64,000 bases of DNA from Nemopilema nomurai (taxonomy: Eukaryota > Cnidaria > Scyphozoa > Rhizostomeae > Rhizostomatidae): contig ML133422.1 in assembly GCA_003864495.1 (NCBI GenBank), positions 62,001 through 126,000 on the forward strand, read 5' to 3'. Position numbers and translations under genes: made by a program. The notes under the pieces are model-generated. The model worked only from the letters and a program-made list of their open reading frames with translations, was not told where the DNA came from and did not search any database. Each line of letters starts with the position of its first letter. The stretch's first letter is position 1. Positions 1 through 11,290 of this stretch are shown one piece after another.

Positions 1-260
1 AATGCTCGCCGAAGTGAGGGGTGTAAAAACCTTGAGGATGGGGCTTGCGGTGGGGGCACCAGGGCGGGGAGAAGGCGGTCGAAAACAGATGGGTCGCAGG
101 AAAACGCAAATATCTCGAAAACTACGCAAAATTTCGAAAAATCCAGCCTTATTGCAAATATACAACATATAGGGAGCAAGTTGGAAAAAGAATTTCGGAA
201 ATAGGGGCAGTGGTTTGGGAGTTTTTGTGTCGACAACACCTCGGTGTGTAGATCAAAGGC
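1..260 (-). repeat. R1 dispersed repeat, fragment
   Basis: Diverged copy of the R1 repeat that is long at 4729-6610 and reverse-oriented at 61727-63061. The shared blocks are the GGAGAAGGCGGTCGAAAAC stretch near 75-95 and the TTGGAAAAAGAATTTCGGAAAT stretch near 180-200, which match the reverse complement of about 4780-4970. Open frames inside it differ between copies, so I treat it as non-coding. It may continue to the left of the window. Confidence 0.6.
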
Positions 261-600
261 GCCGCCTCATTTGCATATCCACATTTTAGTATATGTAGAT
301 TCTTTAGAAAAAGTCTATACAATTATTTCTCAAACAGAACATAGCATTGGTATGAAAAATTTTAGATAGTCCAAAATATAAGCAAACTCAAGTAATCAGC
401 TTCACACTTGAATATCTTTGATATGGAGATTTAATAGTCAAATTTCCTTGACAGCAAAAAAAATGTCTGAATGAGAGCTTTCCATTAACACTTGTATTTT
501 AATAATTAAGAGAAAATACTTTTTAAAGTATTTGAAAGCTTAAAGCATAATTCTCAATCAACTGAAACTTTGCTTTCTCATTTAGGTACTGCCAAGCCAA
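261..600. other. No recognised feature
   Basis: AT-rich sequence with no coding signal. An acceptor-like CTTTCTCATTTAG just before 595 precedes the SWIM-coding segment. Confidence 0.5.
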
Positions 601-1764
601 CGTCAAGGAGAGACGACCACTTTGTATAAAGTATGGGTGTGCTTGAACAAGAAATTTTGATGGGTCCTTACTGAAAACTGCACCTGTATGGCTGGCTTAG
701 GGTCTGCATGTAGCCATTTGGCTGCGCTCTTGTTCAAGCTTGAGGCTGCAGTACACTACAACCTCAATGAGAAAACTGCATCTACAAGCCAGTTATGCTC
801 TTGGAATGCATGGGAATGCAATAAAAGAAGTAACACCTGCCCCTGCATCTGCCATTGATTTTTAAAGGCCCAAGAGAAGAGCATTGCCAAAATCGCAGTA
901 CAAATTTCAGAAGAGCATTGCCAAAAAGTAAGGAGCAGTACAAATTTCAGTTGTTAGGATCCAACCATTGGAGAAGAGACCATTTCTTTTAAAAAATTTT
1001 CAGAACTATTTAATATTTTTCCCAAGGCTGCTGTTTATACAAGTTTACCCATACACGAATTTACAAACGTTAAGGAAAACAAAAGGGAGGACACAGCTGC
1101 TCAAGAAAAGGATGGAAGTGACACTGATTCTGATATTGAGAGTGACTCAAGTGTTATCCCAGAGCCTTTGACTTCTCTTTTTGATCCTACTGCAGTTAAC
1201 ATGGATGATTTTACTTTGGATGAGCATGCTAGAAAACAATATAATTTATATCATGAAAATAACTTTTAAAGGGCTTTTGGTAACCTTAGAAAACTGACAG
1301 AGAAGCAATCATTAAATCCAGCTTGGATGATACACAGAGCAGGAAGAATCACAGCGTCAATCTGCTACAAAGTTTCTCGCATGAAAAACAGTCCATCTTT
1401 GATTCCAAATATAATGCAGTACAACGATGGCTTTACATCAAAATTCACAGATTTTGGAAAGACCATGGAGCTCTTGGCAAGAAGCTGCTATATAGAAACT
1501 AAGGAGGACCACCACACCAATTTTAGTGTTATTTCATCAGGTCTGATTGTTAATACTGATGAACCGTATCTTGGAGCTTCTCCAGATGGTATTGTCACAT
1601 GCAGCTGCCATGGAAAAGGAGTGCTTGAAATCAAATGCCCCTTAGTTTGGAAAATGATCCTATGTGAAAACAAAGATTGTAAAATTAGATGGTACCACTA
1701 TCCTTGTATAGAAATGAAAAGGCATCCAAATGCAAGTTGGTACTATAGAAATTGTAAATTTTAG
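601..1764 (+). pseudogene. SWIM zinc finger / YqaJ-like nuclease / PHD remnant (ISL2EU)
   Basis: The first segment (about 675-790) reads as a SWIM finger (C-x-C-x8-C-x-H pattern, CTCMAG then ACSHLA). A P/K-rich stretch follows (820-950, containing an imperfect tandem duplication of about 38 bp), then an acidic linker (1080-1260) ending in an in-frame TAA at 1267-1269. From 1327 the YqaJ-type nuclease core is readable: GRITAS, YLGASPDGIV and the catalytic-looking LEIKCP. Directly after LEIKCP the protein changes to a PHD-finger-like tail (C-x-C then W-Y-H-x2-C, ending WYYRNC), and the rest of the YqaJ fold is absent. YqaJ domains are lambda-exonuclease-like nucleases known as the second gene of ISL2EU elements. 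The jump from the YqaJ core to PHD is probably an internal deletion. Confidence 0.6.
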
Positions 1765-1921
1765 CTCTTATGTGACCACATTTGTCTTGTATCTTGGTGT
1801 CACATATCCAAACACCACCCCCACCACTAAATCTGTTTCAGCTTAATATGCATGTTGAGAGAAATGAAGAAAAATTATATTGTTCATTAGACAGTACATG
1901 TACATAAAATCGAAATAAATT

Positions 1922-3110
1922 CTATTTGTTCACAACATTTTGGTTCAAATTTACAATACCAGACACAACAACCATTATTTTATCAATTAAATCTACATGA
2001 CTTATAGGTAAAGTGTGTTGTAAAATTTTAAATTTTTTCAATTGCCCGATGACCCACTCCACATGAATTCTGATGTTTGATAGTTGCCTGGATTCATCTA
2101 CATCTTTTGCTGACAACTGTGTATATTTTGGGATCTTTAAGTGTGCTCCATGTTTTGCCAATTCATCTTCAATTAGAAAACCTCTATCTGCTAGAACACA
2201 ATTACCAGGGTGTAGCTTCTTCCGGAAACCTGCATTAATGGTACTCTGCTTGTCAGAAACTCTGCCCTCCCAGCCTTCAGATAAAAATGTGACTGCACCT
2301 GCAGGACTGATTCCAATGAGATACTTAATTGTGTTATTATGCTTATAATTTGACCAAGTCTGAGCCCTTGCTGTCAGATTCTTTGGTCTTTCAATAAATA
2401 TCTCACTGCAATCAATAATGCAGATACAGTCTCTATATTTTCTCCTGAAGGACTGGGGAAGATTTTCCACGATTTCTATTCTGCTAGGCCACACAATCAA
2501 GTTCTTTAGAATGAAGAGAGTCCTGGAAGCCAGTTTCGAAAATTTTTTGAATCATGGTGTTTCTGCAACCAAATCTATAGCAATGTCTTCATTCATGAGG
2601 CCAAGCTTAAGCTTCATCAGTACAATCAGAACATGTCCTCTTCAGACAAGACAGAACTGCACTTTTTCAATTTGCTTGTTATCAAAGAAACAAGCCTAGA
2701 AATACAGCCAGTTGGTAGCCCAGTAAAAAATTTTATATCTTTATTTGATTCCTTTAGTTTTTCAAAACCGAATCTTCCTTTTTTAAGCTTTTGATTTTCT
2801 TCTCTTAATTTGTACACCTCTGCATTCCTTTCCCTTAACTCTTCCTCTAGCTGAGACACCTTGGTTGTTAGTCTCGTTATGGTAGCTGCAGCCAAAACAC
2901 TTCATTGTTCTGGTGTTCCTCATTCCTGGAGGCATGACACCATCACTCAATCAGAATGTGGACTTGCTCTTCTGATGACACCCTTTCGGTTACTTTCCAA
3001 TGACCTGAAATCCTCCCTTTTCTTTTTAAGTATGTCATACCTTGCTTGCTTTGCAATTTTTTTTCAACTTTTGCAATATCTTTTGCAGATGTGTGCTGGA
3101 ATATGGTAGA
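1922..3110 (-). pseudogene. ISL2EU DDE transposase remnant with coiled coil
   Basis: Read leftward: 3110-2900 keeps scraps of a DNA-binding N-terminus. 2895-2626 encodes an 89-residue piece with a heptad-like coiled coil (VSQLEEELRERNAEVYKLREE). 2500-1922 encodes 192 residues of DDE_Tnp_4-type transposase: IDCSEIFIERP (first acidic position), SNYKHNNTIKYLIGISP, LADRGFLIED (second) and IRIHVEWVIGQLK (glutamate of the third). The layout equals the THAP/DDE gene at 13458-15199. A frame break lies between 2626 and 2500 and the THAP finger is not recognisable, so this copy cannot be functional. Confidence 0.65.
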
Positions 3111-3125
3111 ATCCAGTTGGGATCA

Positions 3126-3712
3126 TCAGGGTTCTCAGATCTTTGACCTGGGGAACAAAAACAATACTTCGTTTCTAAACTAACTAAACCTTTCTAAATC
3201 TCAAAATTAAACCTTTTTTAACCTAACACTGTCGTTTCCTGGGGTCGTCTCTAAGCAACACACAGGGCAATAAACAGTGAAGTTCTATCCAAGGTTCTGA
3301 AGAAGCAACTTAGATTTAAAACTCAAAAACATGCAAAAAGTCACAGCCATACAGTTTGACAAACAAGACAATCGACTTTTGACAGTCCAAAGTTATATGA
3401 GGTCAATGTTCTATTTTTCATGACAGAGAACAAACTTCTTGCGGTTTACAAAGGTTTTTATTTCGTAGTATTATAGGTCTTTATTTGCTAATGAGGATAT
3501 GATTGACCACATTTGCCATGCAGTATTTCCAGAGGCACTAAATATTTGAGACAATATTTACAGTGAGCATTTCGGAACCACCAATTTTGGCTGGAGTTGT
3601 AGGTCCATATGTGGACCACAACATTTATATAGTCCCGAGCTATAAATAACCTGTATTTTCGCTGGTCACCGGGAAAACACATATAATGACTAGTAAATCA
3701 GAAAACTTAAAT
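3126..3712. other. No recognised feature
   Basis: AT-rich non-coding sequence. Short open frames are present, but they have no domain I recognise and no splice context. Confidence 0.4.
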
Positions 3713-3967
3713 CATAATCACGCCTCATATTCAGTAGTGTTTTTTCTTTGATTTTTTTCTTTAAGCTGGGTTGTTCCAGAAATTTTAACGGCACCGTGAA
3801 GGGAACAACAATGTCAGAATGAAGGAAAACCAAATTAAAGATCATTCATCGTCATCCACCAAGCAATTAAAATACATAAAGTGTTTCAAACATAGAATAT
3901 TAAAATTTGAACAGTTCTGTTTATAAAAAGGGAGTTCTTGTTTTTTCTTTGCATCATCAGGGATTCG
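3713..3967 (+). repeat. 255-bp direct duplication, first copy
   Basis: Begins CATAATCACGCCTCATATTC and ends CATCAGGGATTCG. It is repeated almost base for base at 4159-4413 with a start-to-start spacing of 446 bp. I can see only a handful of substitutions between the two, so the duplication is fairly recent. Confidence 0.9.
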
Positions 3968-4158
3968 GTGGTCACAATTGCTAAGGCCTGGTTGTACACC
4001 AACATGTCATGGCATCCTAAAGAAAAGCAAAGTCCAGTGAATTGCACTAATTAACAGCCGATTGAAATTTATAGATATATGTGGCATTAGACCTTGTCTT
4101 TGAAAATTACAACTTATGCGTAAATGTGAACAAAAGAAATTACACGTCAAAACTTTTT

Positions 4159-4413
4159 CATAATCACGCCTCATATTCAGTAGTGTTTTTTCTTTGATTT
4201 TTTTCTTTAAGCTGGCTTGTTCCAGAAATTTTAACGGCACCGTGAAGGGAACAACAATGTCAGAATGAAAGAAAACCAAATTAAAGATCATTCATCGTCA
4301 TCCACCAAGCAATTAAAATACATTAAGTGTTTCAAACATAGAATATTAAAATTTGAACAGTTCTATTTATAAAAAGGGAGTTCTTGTTTTTGCTTTGCAT
4401 CATCAGGGATTCG
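4159..4413 (+). repeat. 255-bp direct duplication, second copy
   Basis: Same orientation as 3713-3967. The about 190 bp between the copies is not duplicated. No flanking inverted repeats are obvious, so this looks like a segmental duplication rather than two transposon insertions. Confidence 0.9.
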
Positions 4414-4728
4414 CTGGGTAGGTGCACTCTGTGGAAATGTTCTAAAAAGAAACAAAAAATCGTTACACAATAAATTCGTTGTTAGGAATAAAAAGAAAAT
4501 TTCGCTACAACAATCTTTAGAATTTAGAATGGGAAATATCGTAAATCCTCAAATTAGGCCCCTGGGGGCTTAATTATTTTTTAAAGTTTTGGATGGGGGC
4601 TTATAAAATTACCTGAAACATGCCACCAAGGGCGGCTGGGAGCAAAATTTGATTGGTATTCAAGGAATCCATAACAAGCAGAAGCCACGCCCTAAATGCC
4701 ACACCCTTTTTGAAAATTAGAATGACGT
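4414..4728. other. Intergenic, short repeat fragment
   Basis: The stretch near 4560-4640 (CCCCTGGGGGCTTAATTATT, GATGGGGGCTTATAAAATTA) shares wording with 7880-8070 (TATGCCACCAAGGAAG, CGAGGGGGGCTTACTCGAGG), which suggests an old small repeat. No coding content. Confidence 0.35.
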
Positions 4729-6610
4729 CTACATATACTTATATGCTAGCGGTATCCCTTTGATCTCGACATCTCTCTGATTGGAACGTATTTGCCCCAA
4801 AACGGCTCGACCGATTTTTGAAATTCTTTTTGCAACGTCTTCCCTGGTCGTCCTTACCGTGCACGGTATGCTGCTTTTTTGCCAGCTTTCTCGATTTTCT
4901 AGCGAAATTTGGCATTTTTCCCCTAGGGATCGTTTTCGACCGCCTTCTTGGCGCCCTCCTGCCCTCACCGTTTGACCAGCTCTCCCCGTTTTTTACCCAC
5001 GGCTTCGCAACGAACCGATCTTCTTTCCTGAGTAGTTTTTTCCCGAAAATGTTCCTTACTTTTAGTAGACATTGCCACTTTTCTGAGCGCTGCTCGCTGA
5101 TAGTCCTCCTTCTTCGAGCTCTAGCTCCCAAACAGTTCGTGCCACGTTCCCCTTTTCCTAGCGGTTCGTTTCGCCTGGAGTCCTCTTTTTGGATCTTTGG
5201 TTTTTTTCCCAAAATTTGCCGTGTTTTTCTCGAAATTTGCCGTGTTTTTGCTTCGATTGGCGATTCCAAGGCCGCGGAGAGCAAAATTCGCTTGCCCTCG
5301 ATCGACCGAGCTTTCCCCCGTCACGTGCCTTGCCGTACCGCCCTACATTGTTTAGGGACAAAAGAGAGTCCTCTTCCACCAATCGAAATGCAAGTTGGGG
5401 ACGTGAGTGACGCGTCGCAGCAGAGCAAGGCGTAGTAGAGAACAGCGTGCTCGGAATGGTGGAGGGGTCATTTCGTGCTTGCTTCCCGTGGGGTTTGGAC
5501 GTGCCCATTACTGGAGCTGCATCTCATTGCGTTTTTGAGAATTTCACTGTGGAAAGCTGCCTTACAGTTAGTAATTTTCGTTTCTCCTTTCGATCTGATG
5601 ATTTTCTTGATGTTAAACTAAATTTCCGTGCCTTTTTGTCGTTTTTCCAATGAACTCGCACCGCCGTTTTACTTGGGTTTGCTTCCATCTGCCACGAAAA
5701 ATTTGCTATATACGAGCTTGCTTGATAGATTGCTTACATAAAATGATGCTAATTGAGATTTGATTTTCCTCATTTTAGCTGAGAAATCGAGCCGAAACTC
5801 GCGATAGCAGCAGCAAAATTCACGAGAAACTGCAGGCACGCCCCCGTTGGCTTCAAAATGTTGAAAACTTCGTGTCTCCAGTTCGAATCAAAGTAAGTTT
5901 GTTGCGTTGCTTCAAGTTTGTCTTTTGCGTTGTTTTTCTGGTTATTTTTTCGAAGAATTTGGTTTTTTTGCTAGATTTCGCACCTGGCTGATTGTCCTGT
6001 TGACCCCTTCCGCCAGGCCTCGAGGGCGTTTCTCACTCTAAATAGCTTTAGCAGTAAACACCATGTTTCATGCATTCTAAAATCAGTGACTGCTGCTTTT
6101 TGTGGCCCTCATCGATTGCGTTTTTGAGCGGACCTCTCTTCTAACGAGTTTTCCTTGCTTGCAGGGTCATGGCGTGGCGTGAAATGTTATCCACTGTTGC
6201 CGTACAGGGACGGAGAAAGGAAGAGCAAGAACTCAGTTTTTAATAGACGAAAGACTACCGTACAAACTTTAAAACCTTACGTTTTTATGTTCTATGTATT
6301 TAATTTTCTTGGTGGATGACGATGTGCTTTTTGGGGGAGCCTCAACCCATCATCTTTTTGCGAACCCCGTCCAAGCGATTGTCACATGAGTGCAAGTGAT
6401 GCACGCGAAGGATGGAGAGTCATTTTTTTGTTGACAACTTTCGTTTCAAGTGTCCCGTGGCTGGTTGTGGGTGATGTCATTTTCCTTCTCAATGCGAGGC
6501 TCTTGTCTTGCCGAGGCTAACATGTCTATTTTGTTTATGGGGTAGTTTTAAGGGCAATTCCTCTTCCACCAAAGGGGTTTAGCCCGCGCAGCGGGGTTTT
6601 GGGGACTAGT
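4729..6610 (+). repeat. R1 dispersed repeat, long copy
   Basis: About 1.9 kb, matched in reverse complement by 61727-63061 and partly by 1-260 and 63820-64000. Matching landmarks are CGACCGCCTTCTTGGCGCCC (4950), TTTTGGACGTGC-type wording near 5495, GAGAAACTGCAGGCACGCCC (5825-5850) and the TTTCGCACCTGGC block (5975). The right end, TTTAGCCCGCGCAGCGGGGTTTTGGGGACTAG, is also the terminus of the small element at 63063-63327. Overlapping frames on both strands are GC-richer than the surroundings, but none is conserved with synonymous-style change that I can see. Probably a non-autonomous repeat; class unknown. Confidence 0.65.
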
Positions 6611-9123
6611 TTTGATACTAATTTACCAAGAAGTGTACATAATTTCATCAAGCATTACTTTATTTTTCGGTCTACCTTTGGCCGAACCTTCTGGTTTCAA
6701 ACACTTTTAGCAGATAACTGGATTTGTTGCAAAAAAATTCGTGAAAACCATCAAAGCTACCACCAGTCTCTGCAACGGTATAGCCATGATAACCATCTAA
6801 CTTTGATTGAGTTACTACTTCCGTTAAATTGTGTATCGAACTGCACAATTCACTTCATTAAATTTATTATCATTAAAAATTTGAAGCTTTGAGATTATGT
6901 GAATTTGAAAGACTCTTTGTATTTTATTGATCTGGCAGTTTTTCGTTCTGTACCTTAAAAAGATGATAGATTTCAGTGCAAAGAAACTGAGCAGGATGCA
7001 CTCAGTACATACAGTGTTTGAGTACGTAACCCGCTCTTTTCAATGATATGTTACGGACGTGTTGTGCCCTCGCGGCCTGAAGCCTTTGACTCAAAGCCGT
7101 ATGGACTCTATGACGGTATTCAGGTTAAATTCTGAATAGTATGGCCACTGGCCGCGTGACAAAATATAATGAAATCACTATCATTATTAGAGATCCAGAT
7201 ACATTTCACATAGTGAAGTATGCTAATAAATTAAAATGATTACTTTTGAAATGTCCCCCATACAGGCGGGGACAGAAGAAAAAATTTTTTTTATTTCCAT
7301 CTTCATTTACAGCCCCGCAAATCAATAAAAACCCCTCAAACGCAGTTTCACTTGTTCTACCGTGATAGTTTATTCTTGGACAGGGTCTTCCTTGTTTTTT
7401 AAATGAAATTGTTGTTCGTGTGTTAAAGTGCCTCTTTGTACTGACCGCAGTTCAAAAATTTTCGAAACACTCTAACGATGTTCAGTATCCAAACGCGATT
7501 CAAAGAAAAAGGACTTGCTCGAGGTATTCAGAGAAAAAATGAATACTTTTCCTTCAGAGACCCTTTGTTCAGCACAGCTGGTTTCTTCTATCACTGACGT
7601 CACTTTGGGTCATGAAAAACAAAGTGAACATATTCAGGATGGCCACTCAATACCTCAGGAACCGCCACCTCCAAAAACAACAGGGGGTTAATGATAGTCT
7701 TGCATGTGGCGCCAAGCAGTATCCTTTGACAGTCATACTACAAAGATGAGCCAGGACAGGTCTCCTTCTGCAGGGCTAAACACTTTACACATTTGTGATT
7801 TTTTGTTGGAAAAATAAAATTTGCCTTATAAACACATGTTTGAAAAAAAACTGGTATTCACGAATACCTTGAACCCAGCACCGCCCCTGTATGCCACCAA
7901 GGAAGATAATTTTCATAATATAAAAAATAATCTAAGTATAAATTAACATTTGATTAAATTATTAACAAAAATATAAAATTTTGTTGGTAATTCACTATAA
8001 TGCCAAAGGCAACCTCAGGAGTCAAACATCAACAAATCGAGGGGGGCTTACTCGAGGGGGGGGGCCAATTCGAGGATTCGCGGTATTACTTTTCTCCGAT
8101 TCGGGTTGGTGTTATCGATTTTGTATCTTGGCATCCACGGCTCTTTCTCAAAAATTAACATCAGAATTGAAATCCTTATCTTTAACTCAGTTTATACTGA
8201 AAACGTCATGTTGTCGCGAGTTACTTTGTTTTGAATATTTAGATATTTCATGGGATTTGACCGCAGATAATTTTCTAGAATGTGTTAATTCGCAGCCTGA
8301 CGGTCCAAACACTCAGAAACTTTCGGTACAGACTAATTTCAACATGGAGATTCCATTTCTATGATCCATTTTTGCCATATATGAAGCTAAAAAATTGCTC
8401 GAATCCGAGAATATGTTGTGATATTCTCTAAAACACTGTTGTGAAATTGTTGAGATAGCCAAGATTTGAAATACAGCTTGTCTATGTCTATATGCAGAGA
8501 AAAATTAGATTTGTTGTCGGATGCATTAGTGAAAAGCCTGGACGCCTTTGTTCAAAGAGCATCCATTTTTCAAGGTTTTCTTTTTTAATGGCAGTTTATT
8601 TGGCAAATTTTCTATTGTATAGCTTCTTTTAATAATTCTAAACACTATGTTAGGAAATGTGGGGGTTGGGGAGTTAAACTGCCATTGAGTAAAGAAACTA
8701 CACCTTTTCATAGGCAACATTGGGGAAGATAACTCAGAAACTGTTCCATGAAGAAATGTATTGAATAGAGAAATACAAAACAGAGTAGTCTGGTATTGAA
8801 AGGAAGGGAAAGAACATGTTGAACAGTAGCGTAGATGTAGTTCAACTATCAAGAAATAGACACAGAAGAAGTAATTACAATCAAGAGAAGAACAGTATAA
8901 TTAATGACCATGTTGGGCTCACTGATTACACTATTCTAGTGTGTAGACAGCAAATGTAGATCCATGGGTATCAGAATCGAAGACTAATATACCCCATGGG
9001 TGAGTGCAACACACTGTAACGCGCAGCTCCTGTACATTTTGGTGGATCTGGAGCAGGGGCGGATTCAGGGGAAAATCTGACTACAGCAAAGAGAGGGAAA
9101 TTTTTTAGAGCCACGCCCTTCAT
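6611..9123. other. Intergenic, no supported gene
   Basis: I read both strands and found only short frames (for example near 6600-6890, 7981-8364 and 8526-8852) without motifs or plausible splice neighbours. The stretch holds a G-run near 8060-8070 and a possible old repeat shared with 4560-4640. Confidence 0.4.
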
Positions 9124-10403
9124 GCTTGTCTAAAATGAAGGCCACACTCCTTTTATGTGAATACTATTTATGATCAAAATTTTTGTTAGTGGTCAGCACT
9201 AAAATCATATAATAAAATCTAACAAGGCTTTGATCCCTGTTTTCTGTTAGGAATGCATCACATTCACAGAACGGAAATCGCAAGGGCTATTGTTGACATT
9301 TTCAAGATTGAACGCGACAGCGGTGGCGAATACAATTGCATAGGTCAGTCTATCTGTTTATTGGACAGTTAAACAACAATTGCATAGGTCAACTTGTATC
9401 TTGATTGGCAGCCGATTCGAAAACGAATCAAATTCGAATCAATTCGGAGGGCCCTAGGACTGTGAAATTGTTTATCGATCGATAGATTGACCTGTGCAAT
9501 TGTTTATCGATCGATAATTATAATAAAACATGGTTAAGAGGTAAAATAGTTTTTAGAATGGATGACCACAAACGTTTTAGTGTACTTTGAGAAGTTCGCA
9601 CTCTTATGTCAAACGACATATTTTAAGAAAATGAAAGGCAAGTTATATTACGAGAAATTCGGAAGACAGTGGATGATTTTGTAGATAGACCCAAACGTAG
9701 GCCCATATTGAAATTTGCCTGCGCTGCTGCATAACAGTTTCCAGTTAGCCAAAAATCTGAGCTGAGTTGAGAACCTATGCATATTAGTTGTGAACACGTG
9801 TAAATGTCTTTCAGAAACTCTTGAATACACTGTTTCACAGTCTTTGTTTCCAAGGCAAGGTCTGCCTTCAGCTTTCAGCCTGAGGCGCTGCTCATGTGTC
9901 AGGCGACTTATTGTCTATGTTGAAGGCTCCCTGTGACTTTCATCAAGAAATTGAGAAATTGAGTCTCTCTAACAATCTTCAGAAATTGAGTCAAAGACCT
10001 TACAGCGGCTTACAGCGGCTTACAGTGTTATTAGTGTTACTAGTCTAACAGTTATTTCCATAGCTGAAGGCTTTTTTACCCTCGATGTGTGCCTTTATAG
10101 CCGGTAATTTGTATTCGCTTATTTCAATAGCCTATTCCGAAATTCTGTCGCGTTCAATCGCCCTTTGAAAATGTCAACAACAGCCCTTGCGAAATATTCT
10201 AATAACGCGAATCGCCCTTTCCTTTGTTTCCGTTCTATGAATATCATGCATTCCTAACAGAAAACAGGTATCAAAGCCTTTGTTAGACTTATATGATTAT
10301 ATGATTTTAGCGCTGACCACTAACAAAAATTTTGATCATATGACCAACAACAGAACAATAGTATTCACATAAAAGGGGTGTGGCCTTCAATTTAGACAGC
10401 CTG
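9124..10403. repeat. Foldback element with about 220-260 bp inverted arms
   Basis: The left arm 9124-9345 and right arm 10110-10403 are inverted copies. For example TGAAGGCCACACTCCTTTTA (9135) pairs with the complement of AAAAGGGGTGTGGCCTTCA (10370), and GGGCTATTGTTGACATTTTC pairs with its complement near 10170-10190. The right arm has extra blocks (about 40 bp) that the left lacks. The core contains two TTATCGATCGATAA palindromes (9470-9515) and a short TTACAGCGGC tandem near 10005. There is no coding content, so this is a MITE or foldback element, or two MITEs in opposite orientation. Confidence 0.7.
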
Positions 10404-10441
10404 AAGAGAAACAGGCTCAGGTAGATAAACACCAACATACC

Positions 10442-11290
10442 TTAATGATTGGCCTTGAGCCAATAAGCTAATCTCACTGGAAACTGAACCCTTGGAATAT
10501 TGATGGGTAGGGCTGTATCTTGTGATGAAATTGTGATTTTGGGTATCATCACATAGTCACCTCTATGCTCATTTCCTATTTTTACTGCGGAAATGACATG
10601 GCTTTGTAAATCTCTTACTATGAGACGGGTGCAATTACATTCTAGGAAAGAAAATTCTTTATTAAAAGTTGAATTGGAAGATTTATCAATCATGGAAAAT
10701 GACAGACATACTCATAAACATTTGATTTTGCAAAATTATCAACAGTAAGGTCTCAATAGAGTTGAAAGTAACCAATGAGTGAATATTTTAAAGACAAAAT
10801 ACCATGAGCTGCAACTTGTGAAGTGGCATTCCTCCAGGGGTTTGTGCATTGAGAAACTCAATTGGATATGCTGCAGCTTCTACTGGGTCCTTACTGGTTA
10901 CTCTGTCTGTACTGAGGTATGTGTGTATAGGTGTTGACAATCTATCAAGCACCAGCTCATTGATGCTGCGAGAGAACTGATTCTTGCGAGTCAAGCAGCA
11001 GCGTTCTGACATTTTTTCAGGATCTAGCATTGCGTTGGGCTGTCCTGGTTTTGTTGGTGGATACAGAAAGCTGAACAGCTCATTGAGAGAAGGAAGCAAG
11101 ATGTTTTCTGGTAAGGTAACATGGTCAAAGTCATCATATGGCTCCTCGCCATTGCCAAGTCTTAACAGCCAGTCGGCAAAATGCCTGTACTGTTCATCAC
11201 GTGTGGCTCTCGTGTTAACATGAAGTTGAAACTTCTTGAAGTGTTGCCACAGAGGAGAATTCTTGATGACAATTGAGCATTATGTTGAAC
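10442..11290 (-). pseudogene. Helitron/PIF1-type helicase, C-terminal remnant
   Basis: Reading leftward from 11290: NTRATRDEQYRHFADWLLRLGNG (positions about 11220-11150), then LPSLNELFSFLYPPT, CCLTRKNQFSRSINELVLD, YLSTDRV, YPIEFLNAQTPGGMPLHKL (11099-10800), and after a break IPKITISSQDT, LPINIPRVQFPVRLAYWLKAN (10560-10445). These are the C-terminal motifs of the PIF1-family helicase that forms the second half of Helitron Rep-helicase proteins. The Walker A region, the HUH nickase and both ends are missing, and a gap of about 90 bp separates the two pieces. This is a truncated, inactive fragment. Confidence 0.75.

Larger units (their letters stand above)
601..3125. mobile_element. Broken ISL2EU-type DNA transposon (copy a)
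   Basis: Two converging genes characteristic of the ISL2EU superfamily lie here: a SWIM/YqaJ nuclease protein on + and a coiled-coil plus DDE transposase on -. The arrangement matches the better-preserved copy at 13.3-17.3 kb, but with the nuclease gene on the left. I found no terminal inverted repeats and several stops, so this is a dead, end-less copy. The outer limits are set by the coding remnants only. Confidence 0.6.

Noticed and set aside
4739..5508. Overlapping ORFs of 60-205 codons on both strands of R1
   Set aside because: They occur in all frames of a GC-richer repeat. The corresponding frames in the 62-63 kb copy are shifted and differ, so there is no evidence of protein conservation.
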